Translations under genes and position numbers: made by a program
Notes under the pieces: model-generated
The model's input: only the letters and a program-made list of their open reading frames with translations
What the model was told of the DNA's origin: nothing
Databases searched by the model: none
Assembly: GCF_003752585.1 (NCBI RefSeq)
Contig: NZ_RKHR01000006.1
Span: 248,001-312,000, forward strand
Source: Sinobacterium caligoides
Lineage (GTDB): Bacteria > Pseudomonadota > Gammaproteobacteria > Pseudomonadales > Sinobacteriaceae
DNA length: 64,000 nt
Reading direction: 5' to 3'
In this document: positions 35,283 through 44,569 of the stretch, one piece after another
How the letters are laid out: the number at the start of each line of letters is the position of its first letter
Position numbering within the stretch: the first letter of the stretch is position 1

Positions 35283-36737
35283 ATGACCGTGCAACAGATG
35301 ATCAATCCAAGTGCCGCCGAGATGGCGAAAGTTGTCGAGCAACAGCGTCTCGCCTACGTTCGAGAAGGCAAGGTCGCTGCCGAAGTGCGGATGGAGCGCC
35401 TAGATCGATTGATTACGTTGGTTCATGATCACAAGGATGAGTTTGCGCTGGCAATGAGTGCTGACTTTGGTCATCGTTCGACGCACCAATCGTTAATGGC
35501 CGATATTTACTCGACGTTGGAGACGTTGAAACATACTAAAAAGCAGATTGCCAAGTGGATGAAGCCGGAGAAGCGTAAGGCACCGTTTCCGATGGGCTTG
35601 TTCGGTGCCAAGGCACGTATTGAATACCAACCCAAGGGCGTCGTTGGCGTGCTGGGCACTTGGAACTTCCCGATCAGTACGGTGATCGGGCCGCTGTGCG
35701 GAATCTTGGCGGCGGGGAATCGCGCGGTGATTAAGTATTCAGAAGTAACACCGGCCTCTGCAGAGCTGATGGATCAGTTGTTTAAGCGTTATTTTAAGCG
35801 TGATGAAGTGGCGGGCTTTCTCGGTGGCGCGGAGATTGGTGCAGCCTTCAGCGCCCTGCCCCTCGATCACCTCATTTTTACTGGTGCCACTGGTATCGGT
35901 CGACACGTGTTGCGTGCAGCGGCGGAGAACCTCACGCCAGTGACGCTGGAGTTGGGTGGAAAGTCGCCGGTGATTATCTCCAGTGCGGCGGATATCGAAG
36001 AGTCTGCTAAGCGTATCATGACCGGCAAGGCACTGAATGTAGGTCAAGTTTGTCTCTCGCCGGATTATGTCTTGGTACCTGAAGATTTAAAGGAACGGTT
36101 CATCGATGCGCTTGTTGAGCAGGTGAAGACGATGTTCCCTAGTATGTTAAACAACCCCGATTATACCTCGGTGATCAATCCGCGACACCAGCAGAGGCTG
36201 CTGTCCTACCTAGAGGATGCGAGGGTCAAAGGGGGCGATGTACGTGAGATTAATCCTGCTAATGAAGATTTTAGTCAGCAGAAAGGCGTACAGAAGATAC
36301 CGATGACACTGGTGGTAGACCCTAGTGATGAGATGTTGGTGATGCAGGAGGAGATGTTTGGGCCGCTGCTGTGCATCAAAAGTTATCAACAGATAGAGCA
36401 AGCGATCAGTTATATTAATAGCCGCCCTCGCCCATTGGCGCTGTATTATTTTGGGGATAAGAATGGCCAGGAGGTGCGAAAGGTATTGGATAGCACTTGC
36501 TCTGGGGGCGTCACCATCAACGACGTATTAGTCCATGTTAGTTGTGAGGACCTACCGTTTGGCGGTATTGGTCCTAGTGGCATGGGTAGCTACCATGGTA
36601 TTGAGGGGTTTAAGACCTTCTCCCATGCTCGCTCGGTCTATACCCAGACCAAGATTAACCTACAGGCTCTCGGCGGCATGATTCCGCCCTATGGCGATAA
36701 GTGTGACAAGACCCTTAAGGGGATGATTAAGAAGTAG
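35283..36737 (+). CDS. Coniferyl aldehyde dehydrogenase-like aldehyde dehydrogenase
   Basis: NAD(P)-dependent aldehyde dehydrogenase, 484 residues, soluble. It has the cofactor region LGTWNFPISTVIGPLCGILAAGN, the general-base Glu in TLELGGKSP and the nucleophile Cys in GQVCLSPDYV. The C-terminal hydrophobic and basic segment resembles the class-3/coniferyl aldehyde group, which oxidises medium-chain and aryl aldehydes. The ATG follows AGGA. The physiological substrate is not known from sequence. Same strand as the LLM oxidoreductase, 95 bp downstream of it. Confidence 0.82.
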   Translation: MTVQQMINPSAAEMAKVVEQQRLAYVREGKVAAEVRMERLDRLITLVHDHKDEFALAMSADFGHRSTHQSLMADIYSTLETLKHTKKQIAKWMKPEKRKAPFPMGLFGAKARIEYQPKGVVGVLGTWNFPISTVIGPLCGILAAGNRAVIKYSEVTPASAELMDQLFKRYFKRDEVAGFLGGAEIGAAFSALPLDHLIFTGATGIGRHVLRAAAENLTPVTLELGGKSPVIISSAADIEESAKRIMTGKALNVGQVCLSPDYVLVPEDLKERFIDALVEQVKTMFPSMLNNPDYTSVINPRHQQRLLSYLEDARVKGGDVREINPANEDFSQQKGVQKIPMTLVVDPSDEMLVMQEEMFGPLLCIKSYQQIEQAISYINSRPRPLALYYFGDKNGQEVRKVLDSTCSGGVTINDVLVHVSCEDLPFGGIGPSGMGSYHGIEGFKTFSHARSVYTQTKINLQALGGMIPPYGDKCDKTLKGMIKK

Positions 36738-36832
36738 CGGCTGTTGATAACTGCGGTATAACGTAATGCACCGTCTGCATGGTGTTGCTATTCCAACTTT
36801 AACAGAGGTCAGTGGTCGCCGAGGGTAAGCTT

Positions 36833-37609
36833 ATGTCATCGATGACAGAACAATTTACAGCACCGTTAAACGAGGCGTATGGCGAGGGCGTCTATCGTCG
36901 TCGAATTCGTCTGATAGCTAATGAAGGCACAGTCGTTGCCGAGCTAGAGGATATTGCCCACGGCTTTAGGGTACGACTTGAGCATGATGGTGAAAGGGTG
37001 ACACGGTTGCTTCCCGAGGTGATACGAGCGCCCTTTAGCACCTGTACTGGGGCAGTGGAGCCGCTACAGTCGCTGTTGGGGGTGTCGATAGGCAGTCGGG
37101 CAGTAGAGGTCGTTAAGCAGAGCGATATTGCCAGTCAATGCACCCACCTATTCGACTTGGCGACGCTGGCTATCGTACATTGTCGACGGGGGGGGGAACG
37201 TCTCTGGGATTTAACCGTGGCAGACCAGCCACAGCCGGGTGAGCCAGTGCTTGCCACCGCCCATCTCGATGGAGAACTGCTGCTGTCGTGGCGGGTGGCA
37301 GATTGGACAGTAAAGGCGCCGGCACTGCTGAATGGTAATACACTGTTTAAAGGCTTTAGTGCATGGGCTGATGAAGCTTATAGTGGCGATGCGGCGGAGG
37401 CGGCATTTGCATTGCAGAAAGCCTACTTTGTCGCTCAGGCACGACGCTTTGAGGTCGATAACATGGCCGGTCGAGCGGCGATTGAAGACGGGGCGATGCA
37501 GGGGGTCTGTTACACTTACTCACAGCCAGTGATTGAACAGGCGGTGCGCCTTCCCGGTGGCACCAGAGATTTTACCGATAACCCCGAGCAGCTGCTTAGC
37601 TTCCTTTAG
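36833..37609 (+). CDS. DUF2889 domain protein
   Basis: 258-residue soluble protein of unknown function. It starts with the family-like segment YRRRIRLIANEGTVVAELEDIAHGFRVRLEHDG. The ATG at 36833 is preferred because GAGG lies 8 bp upstream; a GTG start at 36812 is possible. DUF2889 members are often found near genes for steroid or aromatic degradation, which fits the LLM oxidoreductase and aldehyde dehydrogenase upstream, but no reaction is known. Convergent with the methyltransferase 8 bp downstream. Confidence 0.72.
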   Translation: MSSMTEQFTAPLNEAYGEGVYRRRIRLIANEGTVVAELEDIAHGFRVRLEHDGERVTRLLPEVIRAPFSTCTGAVEPLQSLLGVSIGSRAVEVVKQSDIASQCTHLFDLATLAIVHCRRGGERLWDLTVADQPQPGEPVLATAHLDGELLLSWRVADWTVKAPALLNGNTLFKGFSAWADEAYSGDAAEAAFALQKAYFVAQARRFEVDNMAGRAAIEDGAMQGVCYTYSQPVIEQAVRLPGGTRDFTDNPEQLLSFL

Positions 37610-37617
37610 CGGGAATA

Positions 37618-38247
37618 TTAGGCGTTGTTAATCACCATGATGGCTCCGCGTGCCGCTGGTGGCCCGGCGAGTTCGATGAGCTCTATTTGGGCGCAGTGTT
37701 GCTCGGCACAGTATTCCGCCAATTCCACGAAGGGCTCGCGCTCCGGGTCGGCATAGACTATCTGTTCGACATCGGCGGCGATGGCCCGATCGATTAATTG
37801 TTGGTGTATGTCGCTTAGCTCGTCCCAGAAACAGACGTCGGCGGCGATGATAATGTCGAAACTTCCCAGCACTTTTTGCTCGAGTTGCTCGAAGCGACTT
37901 TGCTGGCAATCGATCTTGGCGTCGTTGACCGTCGCATGCAGCTGCAGATAGGGAAAAACGTTGGCATCGGCATCGACGGCAGTGACGACACAGCCATAAT
38001 ACTTACTGAGATAGATACCTGCGAGGCCCCAGCCACAGCCCAGCTCTAACACCTTGCTGCCGGTTTGTGGTGGGTTTTTTCTGAAATGATCAATCAACAG
38101 AAAGCAGGCGTCCCAGACTTTGTCGCCATGGATCGAGGTCGGGTGCTGTTGTTTCAGTTGCTCGATCGCAGGGTGCTGTGGGGAAAGTAGCTCTAAGTCA
38201 TAGACTTTTTCGCTGATAGTGCTGGCGGTATGAGAATCTTGAGGCAT
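37618..38247 (-). CDS. Class I SAM-dependent methyltransferase, METTL21/NNMT-like
   Basis: 209-residue soluble protein. The SAM-binding motif I is VLELGCGWGLAGIYLS, with an acidic post-I motif in VTAVDADANVF and a DIIIAADVCFWDEL motif II typical of protein-lysine or small-molecule methyltransferases of the METTL21 type. The substrate is unknown. It lies downstream of the nucleotide-sugar dehydratase on the same strand (108-bp gap) and may be co-transcribed. Confidence 0.72.
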   Translation of the reverse strand: MPQDSHTASTISEKVYDLELLSPQHPAIEQLKQQHPTSIHGDKVWDACFLLIDHFRKNPPQTGSKVLELGCGWGLAGIYLSKYYGCVVTAVDADANVFPYLQLHATVNDAKIDCQQSRFEQLEQKVLGSFDIIIAADVCFWDELSDIHQQLIDRAIAADVEQIVYADPEREPFVELAEYCAEQHCAQIELIELAGPPAARGAIMVINNA

Positions 38248-38355
38248 GTTGAACCCGAGTAATTTGTCTTGTTGAGTAGGGTAATAACTTTACTTAGTCG
38301 AATGAGGACTTTCTATCCAAATAGCAGTGTGTCTATGCTTGTCGATACGAGTAGC

Positions 38356-40293
38356 TTAGCTATTGGTGACAGTGACTAGCTTAGCTTTTTCTTGTTCGCT
38401 AAATACGCTGTCTGGAATGGTTTGCTCGGCTTGTTTTGCCTGCCAGACGAGATCACTGATACCGTCGGAGGGGGCAAATGCGGCAGGAGTGTCTAACAGT
38501 AGTTGACGAATCTTCACGTGGTCGAAGTTGTGGCAGGCGTGATCGAGTTGGTCTATCAGGGCGGTATAATCATCGTGGGCTAAAAAGCTCTCGGAGGCAG
38601 TCATGATACGCTCGTGAGCCGTTTCACTAACATTATCGCCGATCAGTAGCTCCTCGTAGAGTTTTTCGCCTGGGCGCAGGCCGGTGAATTGAATCTCAAT
38701 ATCGCCCTTAGGGTTCTCTTCTGATTTCACCTCAAGGCCCGAGAGCCGAATAAGGTCTTTTGCCAAGTCGGTAATCTTCACTGGATCACCCATATCGAGT
38801 ACAAAGACATCGCCGCCCTTGCCCAGTGCGCCAGCTTGAATTACCAGTTGGGCGGCCTCGGGTATCGTCATGAAATAACGAATGATATCTGGGTGCGTGA
38901 CGGTAATGGGGCCACCGTCGGCAACCTGCTTTGTAAACAGCGGAATGACAGAGCCTGAGGAGCCGAGTACATTGCCAAAACGCACCATGCAAAAGCGGGT
39001 GCTATGCTCTTGGCTGGCAAGAGCCTGCAGGCCGAGCTCGGCAACGCGCTTACTGGCTCCCATGACATTGGTGGGACGAACGGCCTTATCGGTTGAGATC
39101 AGCACGAAGGACTCGACTCCTGCATTTATGGCCGCCTTAGCTGTGAAATAGGTACCAAAGATATTGTTGCGAAGGCCTTCTACAACGTTATATTCAACGA
39201 GGGGGACGTGCTTGTAAGCGGCTGCATGATAGACCGTTTGAACGCCAAATGAGCGCATGGCAGCGAAGACCCTATTCTGTTTTTGTACAGAGCCGAGCAA
39301 GGGGATTATTTCGATATCAATTGCCTCAGCTTGGGCAATGGCGCTTAATTCTTTATCAATCTTATACAGGGCGAACTCTGTCAGTTCGAATAAGATAAGT
39401 TTACGAGCGCCCTGGCGAATGATCTGCCTAGTGAGCTCTGAGCCGATGGAGCCGCCGGCTCCGGTCACCATGACGACCTTGCCTTTAATGTTGGCTTCTA
39501 ATAACGATTGTTGAGGCTCTACCGAGTCCCGCCCAAGCAGATCTTCGATGGGGACATCACGCAGCTCGTCTATCTTTGCTTTGCCACTGACAATGTCGTT
39601 CATGCTGGGGACGGTTAATACTTCGACAGGCAGATGTACGAGACTGTCGATAATCGCCTTGCGTTCAGTACGGGTAATTCGGGGAACGGCGAGCAGTATT
39701 TTGTGTGCGCCTTTGCGTTTAATAATACTTTCGAGGGCAGATGTTTTGTAAACCCTAATACCTTGGATAACAGTGCCTTCTAACGTTTTGTCATGGTCGA
39801 TAAAGGCTTTTACTTGATACCGCTCTGCATGACGCAGTGCCATAGAAAGCAGTCTACCTGAACTTCCTGCACCGTAGATAACCACCGGCTCGCTGCCTTT
39901 CTCAAGGCTCTGTGCGATTAATACACCAATAATGAGGCGATAACCGCCGCAGAGCAGGCTAAGAAAGGCGAAATAGATGATTGGTACTGTGCGCGGAATA
40001 TGTATATTGAAGAAGAAGGATAAAAAGGTCAGCGTTAGCATGGAAATAAGGGCGCCAACGATAACAACAAGTAAGGCGTGAAAGGTCAGATAGCGAAGGA
40101 CTGCTTGATAGAGACCAAATTTGACGAAAGCTAGTAGTGTGATGAGTATCGTGCCTGAGACTACATACCAGTTTACTGTAGAGTGTAGTACCTCTAAATT
40201 GCCAAGCCGTGACCAATAAGCGCCCCAAAAAGCAATGCTAATGAAAAGACAATCGGCCCCTACACTGATAAGGCGTTTGTACGGCCGAGGCAT
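38356..40293 (-). CDS. Membrane nucleotide-sugar 4,6-dehydratase, WbpM/PglF/CapD family
   Basis: 645-residue inner-membrane enzyme of surface polysaccharide synthesis. Four N-terminal transmembrane helices (about 1-115) are followed by a CoA-binding-like Rossmann fold (IYGAGSSGRLLSMALRHA). The SDR catalytic domain has TGAGGSIGSELTRQI, the substrate/catalytic segment STDKAVRPTNVMGASKR and LRPGEKLYEELL. Family members convert UDP-GlcNAc to its 4-keto-6-deoxy form as the first step to bacillosamine- or QuiNAc-type sugars. The ATG at 40293 is preferred over a TTG two codons earlier. No glycosyltransferase cluster is adjacent, so it may be an orphan serving a cluster elsewhere. Confidence 0.9.
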   Translation of the reverse strand: MPRPYKRLISVGADCLFISIAFWGAYWSRLGNLEVLHSTVNWYVVSGTILITLLAFVKFGLYQAVLRYLTFHALLVVIVGALISMLTLTFLSFFFNIHIPRTVPIIYFAFLSLLCGGYRLIIGVLIAQSLEKGSEPVVIYGAGSSGRLLSMALRHAERYQVKAFIDHDKTLEGTVIQGIRVYKTSALESIIKRKGAHKILLAVPRITRTERKAIIDSLVHLPVEVLTVPSMNDIVSGKAKIDELRDVPIEDLLGRDSVEPQQSLLEANIKGKVVMVTGAGGSIGSELTRQIIRQGARKLILFELTEFALYKIDKELSAIAQAEAIDIEIIPLLGSVQKQNRVFAAMRSFGVQTVYHAAAYKHVPLVEYNVVEGLRNNIFGTYFTAKAAINAGVESFVLISTDKAVRPTNVMGASKRVAELGLQALASQEHSTRFCMVRFGNVLGSSGSVIPLFTKQVADGGPITVTHPDIIRYFMTIPEAAQLVIQAGALGKGGDVFVLDMGDPVKITDLAKDLIRLSGLEVKSEENPKGDIEIQFTGLRPGEKLYEELLIGDNVSETAHERIMTASESFLAHDDYTALIDQLDHACHNFDHVKIRQLLLDTPAAFAPSDGISDLVWQAKQAEQTIPDSVFSEQEKAKLVTVTNS

Positions 40294-40950
40294 AGACAAT
40301 ATACGGTAAAGAATGATTATGGTTACCTATATAAATTCAGTGAGCATAAATTAAAACAGAGGTTAAAACTATGTTACTTGGCAACTAAATCCTCGTATCT
40401 TATAGCTCGATTCGCAACTACTAGTTTATAAATTACTACCTAGTTAGACTACCAGTTGGAATAAGTTTGTTCACTTTGAAGCTGTTGTAAAGCTAAAGGC
40501 CAATACCTACATGATACATGTAGGTATGGGATAATTACTTCAAGTATGCAAGTTTAAACTGCGACTAAAGTATCTCGAGGCTGTTTTTTAACCCTCGTCG
40601 AAGTAAAGCTGAGACCTAGCAACATTAAGGTATTGAAAATAAAATATTTACCTTGCATTAAGATAAACTAGTGCTTAAAGCTATTTAGCTGTACATCGCT
40701 TGGCTGTATTCGTGAGGTGTTGCTATTAGGGTGAAGGTTAAATTGTCGAGTCTGCTTGAATAATTATTTCCCTTGAGCAAATGAACAACACGAGATTAAC
40801 AAATGGTAGTGTGTCGTGCAGGCTTATTACGTTATGGTACGGGCGGTTAATTATTGATCATGTTGACGGCTTGCAGCCGCTGCTGATCTTTGGCTCGATA
40901 CTTTCAGTCTTGTACTGAAGCGAAGGTTTTAATGAGGGTAGGTCGTATAT
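40294..40950. other. AT-rich intergenic region upstream of the dehydratase and Bax-like gene
   Basis: About 650 bp of divergent spacer, AT-rich. The one strong signal is an 11-bp inverted repeat at 40503-40527. No credible ORF, tRNA or terminator was found. It presumably holds promoters for both flanking genes. Confidence 0.6.
40503..40527. repeat. Perfect 11-bp inverted repeat with 3-bp centre
   Basis: The arm ATACCTACATG (40503-40513) is exactly complementary to 40517-40527, with ATA between. There is no T tract. Its symmetry and short centre suit a dimeric regulator's operator rather than a terminator. Confidence 0.75.
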
Positions 40951-41898
40951 ATGCAGTGGGTTAAACGTTTTTGGTGTCGTACAGTAATAGTGTTGTCGTT
41001 GTGCGGTGCCGCAGCAGGCTTGATGCTGAGCATGAATTCTGCGCAGGCCGAGGTGCAGACCTTTCATACTCTCGATGAATACCTCGCCATCTTGAAAAGC
41101 CACGATTATAAGTTGGGACAGTGGCGTGAGGGTGACAATGCAATTGCGCGCATTTATCTGGAGGCGGTACCGACGTTGTGGGCCGGTGGTATTAGCCAGG
41201 GGGTGACCGTTGCGGAGAAGAAGACAATCTTTTTCACCAGCCAGCTGCCCTTATTGCTGAAGGCTAATGAGACTATCATGATCGATCGTACCCGCCTGCT
41301 GGATGTGCGCCGCGACCTTGCTGCAGGCAAATCGCTGAGCCATTCGGAACAGCAGTTTGTTGGTCAGGTCAGCAAAGTATACAAGATGCCCATCGAGCAG
41401 CCGACGCTGGCTAAGATTGACCAACTACTGCAGCGCGTGGATATCGTCCCGGCCTCCATGGCGCTGAGTCAGGCAGCCATTGAGAGTAATTGGGCTACCT
41501 CACGTTTCGCTACCGAGGGCAACGCACTGTTCGGCCAGTGGACCTGGGACAAAAAAGCGGCGATCAAGCCAAAACAGCAACGTAAAAGTTTGGGGAATTA
41601 CGGTATCGCAGCCTTCGATACACCGCTACAGTCGGTGTTGGGCTACTACAAAAACCTCAATACTCATTCTGCCTATCAAAAGTTTCGCGATAAGCGGGCG
41701 CAGCTGCGTCGGCAGGGCAAGCCGTTGACGGGGTTGGAGCTGGTACAGACACTCGATCATTACTCTGAACGTGGTCAGGCTTATGTCAATGAGCTGAGTG
41801 GCATGATCCGCAGCAATAAGCTGCAGCAGACCGATCAGTCTTACCTGCGCGATATGGAACCTGTTTATCTTACTCCAGAGGCTCCGACAGGCAGTTAA
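40951..41898 (+). CDS. Bax-like glucosaminidase domain protein
   Basis: 315-residue exported protein. The N-terminal hydrophobic segment (VIVLSLCGAAAGLMLSMNSAQA) acts as a signal. The C-terminal half matches the GH73-type glucosaminidase domain of E. coli Bax, with SQAAIESNWATSRFATEGNALFGQWTW containing the presumed catalytic Glu, then YGIAAFDTPLQSVLGYYKNLNTH. A periplasmic peptidoglycan hydrolase role is inferred from the family. Convergent with the P450 gene, 17 bp apart. Confidence 0.85.
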   Translation: MQWVKRFWCRTVIVLSLCGAAAGLMLSMNSAQAEVQTFHTLDEYLAILKSHDYKLGQWREGDNAIARIYLEAVPTLWAGGISQGVTVAEKKTIFFTSQLPLLLKANETIMIDRTRLLDVRRDLAAGKSLSHSEQQFVGQVSKVYKMPIEQPTLAKIDQLLQRVDIVPASMALSQAAIESNWATSRFATEGNALFGQWTWDKKAAIKPKQQRKSLGNYGIAAFDTPLQSVLGYYKNLNTHSAYQKFRDKRAQLRRQGKPLTGLELVQTLDHYSERGQAYVNELSGMIRSNKLQQTDQSYLRDMEPVYLTPEAPTGS

Positions 41899-41915
41899 TG
41901 GTGTGAGCTTTCCGG

Positions 41916-43253
41916 CTAGTTGTTGAGTTTGATATTAAACGAGGTGACCTCGGCCGGTTTGCCAAACAATTCGGATTGGATATTGAGGTCGATCGCCTCC
42001 ATGTTGGGGTAGAGCGCGAACAGCTCATCCATGGCATGACGAATGATCGTCAGGGCGATGCGCCGCCCTGGACACATATGCTCCCCATAACTGAAACTGA
42101 CGTTCTTCTCCTGCCGCTTGGCGCGCCGCTCACTCAGCTGTTGACGGCTGAGCCCGGCTGGGATCTTGGTGCGTGCGGGGTTTATTTTCAACGGCTCGGC
42201 AAAGGCGTTTTCATCGAGATTGGCGGAGATAAAACTCATATAGATGAGGCTGTTGGGTTCTATTTGGTGGCCCATCAGTGGTCCGCCCTGTTTGGAGAAG
42301 CGCGGTAGCATGCCGCCCAGTTGTTTTTGTGCGACACGGATATACTCGGCGATGGCCTCACGCTTCTCTTCATCGCTCCTCTCCGATGCGAGGAAGTAAC
42401 TCTTGATCTCTTCTGCGTCGTTGTGCTCGTCACCGCTGAGCACGAGGTTGAGGCACAGTGCTAGGAAGTTGCCGGTGGCGCCGAGCCCGGCCTGAAATAG
42501 CCCATTGACCAACTCGATGTAGTTGACCATTAACTCCTTTTCGCTGTCGAGTCGCAGCTTTTTGGCGAAGTCATAGAAGAGGCAGTTATCGCGTTTGCTG
42601 CTGTCCTCATCTTCAACAAAGGCGCGCAGTTGCGGCAGGATGAAGGACGAGAGTTTGTCGTGGGCAGCCAGAGCACTGATTTTTACTTCTTCAGGGGCGA
42701 TCAGGTTAATTAACTGAATAGCCTCGCCGGCCCACTCTGTGGCGTCTTTTTTCTCCGTGTCATTAGCAAACTCTAAGCCTAAAATATGTGCTGTAACGAG
42801 AAAGGTCAGCGGCATGGTGAAGTCTTTACTGAGGTCGACGATACCATTGTTGGCCTTGGCTTTAGCCTCTAAGGCAGGGACTAGGTCGGCAATCGTTTGA
42901 CGAATATAGCCGATGTGTTGATCGACGCCGCCGCCGTTGAAATGATTGCGGATATCCTTGCGCAACTCGAGGTGCATACCGCTGTTATTACCGAGGTTAC
43001 GGGAAAAAATCTCACCAATCTTCTGATCGGTTTCGCTGGCCTTCTCCATCGTCTCGAAGAAGTCGGCAAAATGCACCATGTGGCCGGCTTCGTTCTTTAA
43101 TACCTCGTTAACTCCAGGGTGGTCGCTGACGACATACATGTTGAGCTCCCCGGGAACATCCAGCTTGATTAGCTCGCCACTGACGCGACACTCGTTACAG
43201 TAATTCTCGTAACTGGTTTGAAAATCAATAAAGTCCACATGTTTGATGCCCAT
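41916..43253 (-). CDS. Cytochrome P450 with atypical I-helix
   Basis: 445-residue soluble P450. The heme-thiolate loop is FSYGEHMCPG with Cys394, and the K-helix ExxR is EYIR (303-306). Aligning the I-helix with P450cam through the shared Asn-Phe-Leu places Gly258 and Ala259 where the acid-alcohol pair (Asp251/Thr252 in P450cam) belongs, so the usual proton relay is absent. The segment between the K-helix and the heme loop also carries an extra charged stretch (LSRQQLSERRAKRQEK). No ferredoxin or reductase gene is adjacent. The gene opens a neighbourhood with a Rieske oxygenase and an SDR, suggesting oxidation of a hydrophobic substrate; the substrate is unknown. Confidence 0.88.
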   Translation of the reverse strand: MGIKHVDFIDFQTSYENYCNECRVSGELIKLDVPGELNMYVVSDHPGVNEVLKNEAGHMVHFADFFETMEKASETDQKIGEIFSRNLGNNSGMHLELRKDIRNHFNGGGVDQHIGYIRQTIADLVPALEAKAKANNGIVDLSKDFTMPLTFLVTAHILGLEFANDTEKKDATEWAGEAIQLINLIAPEEVKISALAAHDKLSSFILPQLRAFVEDEDSSKRDNCLFYDFAKKLRLDSEKELMVNYIELVNGLFQAGLGATGNFLALCLNLVLSGDEHNDAEEIKSYFLASERSDEEKREAIAEYIRVAQKQLGGMLPRFSKQGGPLMGHQIEPNSLIYMSFISANLDENAFAEPLKINPARTKIPAGLSRQQLSERRAKRQEKNVSFSYGEHMCPGRRIALTIIRHAMDELFALYPNMEAIDLNIQSELFGKPAEVTSFNIKLNN

Positions 43254-43423
43254 GACGCGTCCCAGCCTTCACTTAATTATTAAAAGTAGAATGGAAGTCT
43301 ACCTATTTATAGTGAGTAGTTGTAGAGACAACGGACGCCAAAGGGTGAGATTTGTATCGAAAAGCGGTGTATTGAGCAGCGATGTGGTTCATCGCTGCTG
43401 CATTATCAATAGGATTACTAGCC

Positions 43424-44413
43424 TTAAGGGTCTTCAGCGCGATGCTTTCTATAGGCAATGAGGGCGATCAACAACAGTACGGCCAATAACCAGTAGAGCC
43501 ATCGCCATCGTTCGCCCTGTGTTTGTTCGGGAACAGCTTTGGCTGCGTCTAATAATGGTTTCCAGAGTTGCGAAAATTGTAGCTCTAGGCTGGCAAGCTG
43601 GGCGTCATTGAGGGCAAGCTGGTGGCGTTGCAGGCCATAGCTCAGGCTGTTGTAGATAAGTTGGCTGCCCCCTTGCGGATCATCGAGGACCAGCAGTCGC
43701 GCAGGGAACACATCGACGGCGAGGCTGGCTTGCTGCTGGATCAGAGGAGCGCTGAGCATCGGTGCGGCGATTAATAACAGCTCGGTTTCGGGAAGGAGGC
43801 CCTGGCTGCTGCCGTGTTGCAGGTCTGCATAGTTGATGCTGGCGGCGAGCTGCAGTTGAGTACTTTGTTCGATGTGCTTCGTCAGCGCTTGTTGGATGGC
43901 CGCGACGGGGAGTGGGCTGTGCCGGGTGATTAACCCTTCTCTTGGTTGTACTTTGCTGTTGCCACCCCCCTCTGCTGCGAGCTGATTGATCGACTGCCAT
44001 GCCGCTAGCCGACGGAGTGACAGGTCGTGGCGCTTTAGCAGGTAGTCGGCACTGTTGGTGATCATGCTAACACTACCATCCTCAGCCTCCATGAAGGCGA
44101 TGGCTTGCAGCGCGTCGAGGGCGGCGAGGGGCTGTTGTTGAAGGGTGTTGAGGGCGAGCTCGCGGGGAAGATAGAAGACGACGTTACTGGTGCCGAGATC
44201 GAGACCGGCGTATTGGGCGGCACTGCGGTGATCGTAGTTGCTGATCTCGAGGAGCTCAGGGTGTTGTTTGAGGTGTTGTCGAAAACTCTCGCTCATGCGC
44301 TGTGCTGAGCTGTGTACAGGCTGTTGAATAATCCCGTAGTCGGCGCCGGTAGCGCAGACAATGCTGGAGAACAGCGTAATACAGAGGCCGAGATAGCGTG
44401 GCAGAGCTTTCAT
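43424..44413 (-). CDS. Membrane-anchored protein with two DUF302 domains
   Basis: 329 residues from the ATG at 44413, which has a GGGATG site upstream; a longer frame adds 11 non-signal residues. It has an N-terminal signal peptide (YLGLCITLFSSIVCATGADYG) and two consecutive DUF302-like domains (about 22-145 and 165-285). The first has LDLGTSNVVFYLPRELALNTL and the second ETELLLIAAPMLSAPLIQQ. A C-terminal transmembrane anchor (WLYWLLAVLLLIALIAY) is followed by a short basic tail. The topology implies a periplasmic protein held in the inner membrane. DUF302 folds bind small ligands or heme-like groups in a few studied cases; function here is unknown. Confidence 0.7.
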   Translation of the reverse strand: MKALPRYLGLCITLFSSIVCATGADYGIIQQPVHSSAQRMSESFRQHLKQHPELLEISNYDHRSAAQYAGLDLGTSNVVFYLPRELALNTLQQQPLAALDALQAIAFMEAEDGSVSMITNSADYLLKRHDLSLRRLAAWQSINQLAAEGGGNSKVQPREGLITRHSPLPVAAIQQALTKHIEQSTQLQLAASINYADLQHGSSQGLLPETELLLIAAPMLSAPLIQQQASLAVDVFPARLLVLDDPQGGSQLIYNSLSYGLQRHQLALNDAQLASLELQFSQLWKPLLDAAKAVPEQTQGERWRWLYWLLAVLLLIALIAYRKHRAEDP

Positions 44414-44520
44414 GATGACATCCCATTCAGGTGTAGGCTGATGCACGGCAGGAGCACCGTTGGCCCCCCGTTGCTCAAGTATAGCGAAAGGCTATAAACC
44501 TATAACAGGGAGAAATCATC

Positions 44521-44560
44521 AAAGTAAGAAAGAGTTCGCCCAGCGCCGGGGGCTGGGCGA
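44521..44560 (-). terminator. Intrinsic terminator after the Rieske oxygenase gene
   Basis: CGCCCAGC (44537-44544) and GCTGGGCG (44552-44559) form a GC-rich hairpin. On the minus strand it is followed by a T-rich tail, and it lies 10 bp past the gene's stop codon. Confidence 0.8.
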
Positions 44561-44569
44561 GGGTGGGGA

